NCBI RefSeq assembly: GCF_014698995.1
Contig: NZ_JACWZZ010000001.1
Span: forward strand, 496,001 to 560,000
Source of the DNA: Hymenobacter duratus
GTDB taxonomy: Bacteria > Bacteroidota > Bacteroidia > Cytophagales > Hymenobacteraceae
DNA: 64,000 nucleotides
Direction of reading: 5' to 3'
A program made the position numbers and the translations under genes. Shown in pieces: positions 60,510-64,000 of this stretch (position 1 is the stretch's first letter; the number at the start of each line of letters is the position of its first letter). Under the pieces are notes generated by a model, which did no database searches, had not been told where the DNA came from, and saw nothing but the letters and a program-made list of their open reading frames with translations.

Positions 60510-61196
60510 ATGCACTCGATGATTGCCGAAGACTTGCTCAACCAGATGATTCCGCCCCTGAAGGTGTCGGATACCGTCGGGAAAGCAGCCAAGTGGCTGG
60601 AGGAATTCCATGTGGGGCAGCTACCAGTGCTCGACAACCGGCAGTACCGGGGCCTGGTAACGGAAGCCGATCTGCTGGATTTTGAGCGCGCCGACAACAC
60701 CGGCCAGCTGCTGGAAGGTCTTGCGTTGGGCTATGCCAACGTGCATGTGCAGCACGACCAGCATTTCTATAGTATTATGGAAATGGCCATCCAGAACAAG
60801 GTGCAGCTTGTGCCAGTCCTGAATGAAGCCCACGAGTATATGGGAGTCGTAACGGTGAGTGATACGCTGGCCGCCTTTGGCCAGCCGCCCATTGCTGCCG
60901 GTCAGGGGGCCGTGCTGGTGCTTTCCATGGAAGAGCGTGACTATTCCCTGGCGACTATCAGCCGCTACGTAGAAGAAAACAACGCCAAAATCCTGAGTGC
61001 CCACGTGGCGCAGGATGAGCACGACCCGTATCGGATTCGGCTCACATTGAAGGTCAATACGCCCAGCCTGACACGTATTGCAGCCACGCTGGAACGGTTC
61101 GGCTATGCCATTACGGCGCAGTTCAATGGGGTTGGGGAGCTGGGCGAAGATGAGCAGGAGCGGTATAATGCGCTGCTGAAATACCTGAGTCTGTAG
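60510..61196 (+). CDS. CBS-domain protein with ACT-like C-terminus
   Basis: The 228-residue protein has two CBS motifs (about 3-60: LLNQMIPPLKVSD, GQLPVLDNRQYRGLVTEADLL; about 72-130: FYSIMEMAIQNKVQLVPVLNEAHEYMGVVTVSDTL) and a C-terminal ACT-like half (about 137-212: LVLSMEERDYSLATISRYVEENNA, LTLKVNTPSLTRIAATLERFGY). CBS pairs bind adenine nucleotides, ACT domains amino acids; a ligand-controlled regulator is likely. It heads a block of CBS protein, outer-membrane barrel, nadK and DUF6089 genes that looks conserved in this group. Confidence 0.9.
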   Translation: MHSMIAEDLLNQMIPPLKVSDTVGKAAKWLEEFHVGQLPVLDNRQYRGLVTEADLLDFERADNTGQLLEGLALGYANVHVQHDQHFYSIMEMAIQNKVQLVPVLNEAHEYMGVVTVSDTLAAFGQPPIAAGQGAVLVLSMEERDYSLATISRYVEENNAKILSAHVAQDEHDPYRIRLTLKVNTPSLTRIAATLERFGYAITAQFNGVGELGEDEQERYNALLKYLSL

Positions 61197-62693
61197 GTGC
61201 CGGCCCGGGCACGCAAAAGGCTGTGGCTGCTGGTTTGGCTGCTTATCTGCTGCCATTCATCCTGGGCCGCCACGCACCGGACCAGTACGCTTGCCGGCAC
61301 CTGTCCGGCGTGGGCTTCTCCCGATTCCCTGCGCCTCGGCACGCTCGACAGCCTGATACAGGCACAATGCCCCGGCTATACCGTGCTACGGGTGGCGTCA
61401 GTGCTGTTTGTTGGCAACGAGACGACGAAAGAGCCGGTTCTGCGCGCCGAACTTGACTTCCGGGAAGGTGATACACTACAGGCCCGACAACTCGCAAAAC
61501 AGCTGGAAGCTAACCGCCGCCGACTGTTCAACCTGCAGCTGTTTCATCAGGTCTTGGTGCAGTTGGCCTGCCGCAACGGCGAGCTGACCGTCCTGTTCAG
61601 CATGCAGGAGCGGTGGTACACGTTCCCGGTGCCCATCTTCTCCTTGGCCGAGCGGAACTTCCGGGCCTGGGCCAACCGCTCCGACCGGTGGAGCCGCGTG
61701 GATTACGGGCTGCATTTGACCCGCAACAACTTCCGGGGCCGCAACGAGCAACTGCGCGGCAACCTGCAGCTGGGCTTCAACCGCAAATACGAACTGTTTT
61801 ATGAAGCTCCCGGCTATGGGCGTCGTCGGCGAATCGGCCTTGGGGTCGGGGGCTCCTACTATCGAGCCCGCGCCCTCGATTATGCCACCGTACGGGACCA
61901 GCTAACCACATTCCGGCCCGTTGAAGGCAGCCCCATCAAACGGCAGTACCTGACTGCCGGGCTGCGCTGGCGCCGCACAGTACAGTTACTTGCTGCGCTG
62001 GATGTCAGCTACCACCGGGAGCAGATATCCGATTCCATCAATGTGCTCAACCCCGATTATTACCTGGGCCGCACCAGCCGGGAATATTTCGATTCGGGGC
62101 TAAGCGTCGTGCTCAATCAGCGCAATACGTTTGCCTACCCACTCACTGGTCGTTACGCGCAGCTCACTCTCGTCTACCGCCATTTTCTCGCGGCAGCCGC
62201 TCCAGCGCAGCTGCTGGCGCAGGGCCGCTATGCCCGCTACGTCGCGCTGGGTGGTCCTTTCTACTACAGCGGAGCAGTGCAGGGGCAGTTGCGCTTCAGT
62301 CACCAGCTAAGCTATGCCGACAACCGGGCGCTGGGCTATGATGCGCTGGTCCGGGGCTACGATGCCTACGTAGTGGATGGCCGGCACTACGCACTGCTGC
62401 AGCAGGGGCTGAGCTACCGGATATTTGATGCCGGACGGGTAAGGCTGAAGGAAGTCCGCAATCCGAAAATCAATACCGTTCCGCTGGTGCTGTATTTAAA
62501 TACCTTTGCCGACGCTGGTTACGTTCGGGGCGCTTCCGGTGTACCTGCCAACCAACTGCCGGGGCGTCTGCTGGCGTCCGCAGGTATAGGGGTACACCTG
62601 GTTACGTACTACGACCGGGTTTTTACCCTGGAATACACCCGTAACCTGCGGGGGCAGGGTGGTTTCTTTCTGCGCTCCGAGTTTCCCATCTGA
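61197..62693 (+). CDS. BamA/TamA-type (OMP85-like) outer-membrane barrel protein
   Basis: The 498-residue protein has a signal peptide (RLWLLVWLLICCHSSWA), one POTRA-like domain (about 60-130; LRVASVLFVGNETTKEPVLRAEL, GDTLQARQLAKQLEANRRRLFNL) and a long C-terminal barrel region with aromatic-rich strands (YYRARALDYATV, FAYPLTGRYAQLTLVYRHF). One POTRA with a short barrel is small for BamA, so it is probably a variant. Translation starts at GTG 61197, directly after the TAG of the CBS gene, with no gap. nadK follows after 34 bases. Confidence 0.83.
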   Translation: MPARARKRLWLLVWLLICCHSSWAATHRTSTLAGTCPAWASPDSLRLGTLDSLIQAQCPGYTVLRVASVLFVGNETTKEPVLRAELDFREGDTLQARQLAKQLEANRRRLFNLQLFHQVLVQLACRNGELTVLFSMQERWYTFPVPIFSLAERNFRAWANRSDRWSRVDYGLHLTRNNFRGRNEQLRGNLQLGFNRKYELFYEAPGYGRRRRIGLGVGGSYYRARALDYATVRDQLTTFRPVEGSPIKRQYLTAGLRWRRTVQLLAALDVSYHREQISDSINVLNPDYYLGRTSREYFDSGLSVVLNQRNTFAYPLTGRYAQLTLVYRHFLAAAAPAQLLAQGRYARYVALGGPFYYSGAVQGQLRFSHQLSYADNRALGYDALVRGYDAYVVDGRHYALLQQGLSYRIFDAGRVRLKEVRNPKINTVPLVLYLNTFADAGYVRGASGVPANQLPGRLLASAGIGVHLVTYYDRVFTLEYTRNLRGQGGFFLRSEFPI

Positions 62694-62727
62694 TCCTACA
62701 GCCCGTTCTTCGGATTACGCTTTCATT

Positions 62728-63621
62728 ATGAAAATAGCCCTTCTGGGAAAGCCCCTCGATGATGAAAGCCTGCCATTCATGCAGGACTTGCTCAATGACC
62801 TTACCCGCCGCGGCACGGAGGTCAGCATCACGGCACCGTTCTTTGAGCACCTGAGTGCGCGGCTCACACTGCCCGAAGGCATCCGCACTTTCCAGCGCGG
62901 CGACTCGCTGCGCGGCGTGCAGTTTGCGCTCAGCATCGGCGGCGACGGCACCCTGCTCGACACGGTAACCTACGTTGGGAGCTACGAAATACCGATTTTA
63001 GGCATTCACACTGGTCGGCTCGGCTTTCTGGCTACCGTCACCCCCGACCGGATTGCCCAAGCTATGGATGCCCTTTTCAAAGGCCATTTCGTGCTGGAAG
63101 AACGCAGCCTGATCCGGGTCGATACCGATCCGGAAGTGTTTGACGGCATCAACTTCGGCCTCAATGAGTTCAGCATTCTGAAGCGCGACACGTCGTCTAT
63201 GATTGTCGTGCACACGTACATCGATGGCGAATACCTGAATTCTTACTGGGCCGACGGCTTGGTCGTAGCTACGCCAACCGGCTCTACCGGCTACTCGCTC
63301 AGCTGCGGCGGCCCGGTAATGTTGCCCCAGACAAACAATTTTATTATTGCTCCCGTATGTCCGCACAACCTCAATGTGCGCCCCCTCATTGTATCGGACC
63401 GCAGCGTGATTTCCTTCGAAATAGAAGGCCGGAGCAACCAATTCCTGCTTTCTCTCGATTCACGCTCAGTCGCTGTTGATGCCGGTATTCAGGTTGCGGT
63501 TCGTCGTGAAAACTTCACAGTTCGTCTCGTAAAACTCAATCATGTTAACTTCCTGAGTACCTTGCGCAGTAAACTGAATTGGGGTCTTGACCGTAGAAAC
63601 CCGGCCGGGACCCCCGTATAG
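62728..63621 (+). CDS. nadK: NAD kinase
   Basis: The 297-residue enzyme phosphorylates NAD to NADP. It has the GGDGTLLDTVTYVG nucleotide motif near 72, NEFSILKRDTSSMIVVHTYIDG, the substrate loop TPTGSTGYSLSCGGP and the C-terminal RPLIVSDRSVISFEIEGRS. Start ATG 62728 gives the usual MKIALLGKP N-terminus, and the 23 residues of longer frame upstream do not match. Its place after the OMP85-like gene is a common arrangement in this group, but the reason is not obvious. Confidence 0.96.
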   Translation: MKIALLGKPLDDESLPFMQDLLNDLTRRGTEVSITAPFFEHLSARLTLPEGIRTFQRGDSLRGVQFALSIGGDGTLLDTVTYVGSYEIPILGIHTGRLGFLATVTPDRIAQAMDALFKGHFVLEERSLIRVDTDPEVFDGINFGLNEFSILKRDTSSMIVVHTYIDGEYLNSYWADGLVVATPTGSTGYSLSCGGPVMLPQTNNFIIAPVCPHNLNVRPLIVSDRSVISFEIEGRSNQFLLSLDSRSVAVDAGIQVAVRRENFTVRLVKLNHVNFLSTLRSKLNWGLDRRNPAGTPV

Positions 63622-63668
63622 TAGATATTCTTTTTCTGCTATTTGTTTTTTTAGTTCCCGGTATCTTC

Positions 63669-63676
63669 TAATTTTG
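63669..63676 (+). promoter_or_regulatory. -7 box upstream of the DUF6089 gene
   Basis: TAATTTTG fits TAnnTTTG, 75 bases before the ATG at 63752. TTTG at 63642-63645 is 23 bases away, slightly longer than usual. Confidence 0.45.
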
Positions 63677-63751
63677 TCGCCAACTGCGACTGTGTTTCTG
63701 CCAGGTTCACTTTCTCATCATCTCCTCTGATATTTTTAAACACCGCTCCAT

Positions 63752-64000
63752 ATGAAGCAAATCTTCACCTACACCCTAGCGCTGGTACTGGCCCTGTCGC
63801 TGGTAGCCTCCGAGGCGAGTGCACAGCAGTTTAGTAAGCGAAAGCAATACAACTCTGTGGGCGTGACCTTGAGTGCCATGAACTACTTTGGCGACGTCAC
63901 TCCCAAGCCCAGCATTCCTAGCCTGCGCTTTGGCGCTACCCGTCCAAACTTGGGGGTAACCTTCACGCACCGCTTTACTCCGCGTATTTCGGCTCGTGCC
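63752..64000 (+). CDS. DUF6089 family outer-membrane protein, N-terminal part
   Basis: The gene runs off the right edge; 83 residues are visible. It has a signal peptide (IFTYTLALVLALSLVASEASA, cut after about 24) and a first barrel strand reading VGVTLSAMNYFGDVTPKPS, with the NYFGD motif and a following HRFTPRISARA strand. This is the DUF6089 pattern, a small outer-membrane beta-barrel family next to nadK and undecaprenyl diphosphate synthase genes in Bacteroidota. That neighbour would lie just beyond the window. Confidence 0.75.
   Translation, partial: MKQIFTYTLALVLALSLVASEASAQQFSKRKQYNSVGVTLSAMNYFGDVTPKPSIPSLRFGATRPNLGVTFTHRFTPRISARA

Noticed and set aside
1..64000. CRISPR arrays, prophage, insertion sequences, rRNA operons, origin
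   Set aside because: Looked for evenly spaced direct repeats, transposase or integrase motifs, and rRNA-like stretches; none found.

Overview
The window looks like chromosome from a GC-rich Bacteroidota (Cytophagales), most likely Hymenobacter or a close relative. The evidence is a T9SS type A sorting domain on a giant secreted protein, Bacteroidota-type promoters (TTTG, about 20-22 bases, TAnnTTTG), the MurF-alanine racemase fusion, small families typical of the phylum (DUF4834, DUF5686, DUF4230, DUF6089, YfhO) and many short lipoproteins. Almost all of it reads as housekeeping and cell-envelope chromosome. I see no phage, transposase, CRISPR array, toxin-antitoxin or secretion-island block.

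Layout. 1-5 kb: end of a UbiA-like membrane protein, NAD(P)HX repair enzyme, lipoproteins, MsrB and serine dehydratase. 5-11 kb: a 1954-residue T9SS-exported surface protein. 11-15 kb: LutB, a secreted M28 peptidase and IspF. 15.4-23 kb: a TetR-TolC-adaptor-RND efflux operon with a probable operator inside its promoter, followed by an acyl-carrier-like protein that lacks the modifiable serine. 23-28 kb: DUF1232 protein, NlpC/P60 hydrolase, HExxH protein, SDR, low-complexity protein, an overlapping lipoprotein/BLUF photoreceptor pair and tRNA-Thr(CGU). 28-41.5 kb: FkbM methyltransferase, DUF4834, DUF5686 outer-membrane protein, two EamA transporters, RecX, DUF4230, two large polytopic membrane proteins, a PLP deaminase and an orphan receiver. 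41.8-51.9 kb: MurF-Alr, a hydrolase-fold protein with a missing nucleophile, OmpA lipoprotein, CarboxypepD_reg protein, FeoA-FeoB, an RsmI-like methyltransferase and an esterase. 51.9-57.6 kb: TPR histidine kinase and a pdxJ-mnmH-selD-membrane protein operon, implying selenouridine tRNA modification. 57.7-64 kb: YqeY, CvpA, PabA/TrpG, a hydrolase, then a CBS protein, an OMP85-like barrel, NAD kinase and the start of a DUF6089 barrel.

The most unusual content is intergenic. Long, nearly perfect palindromes sit at gene 3' ends: 12798-12905, 33951-34044 and a decayed copy at 36029-36115 appear to be one family, and 58226-58305 is a second kind. There is also a GC-rich mosaic of nested repeats at 29404-29640 and three exact 42-base periods at 41645-41770. 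Two proteins look catalytically or post-translationally disabled: the carrier-like protein (Thr for Ser) and the alpha/beta hydrolase (Gly for nucleophilic Ser). No single undescribed multi-gene system is evident; the repeat families and these two proteins are the best leads.
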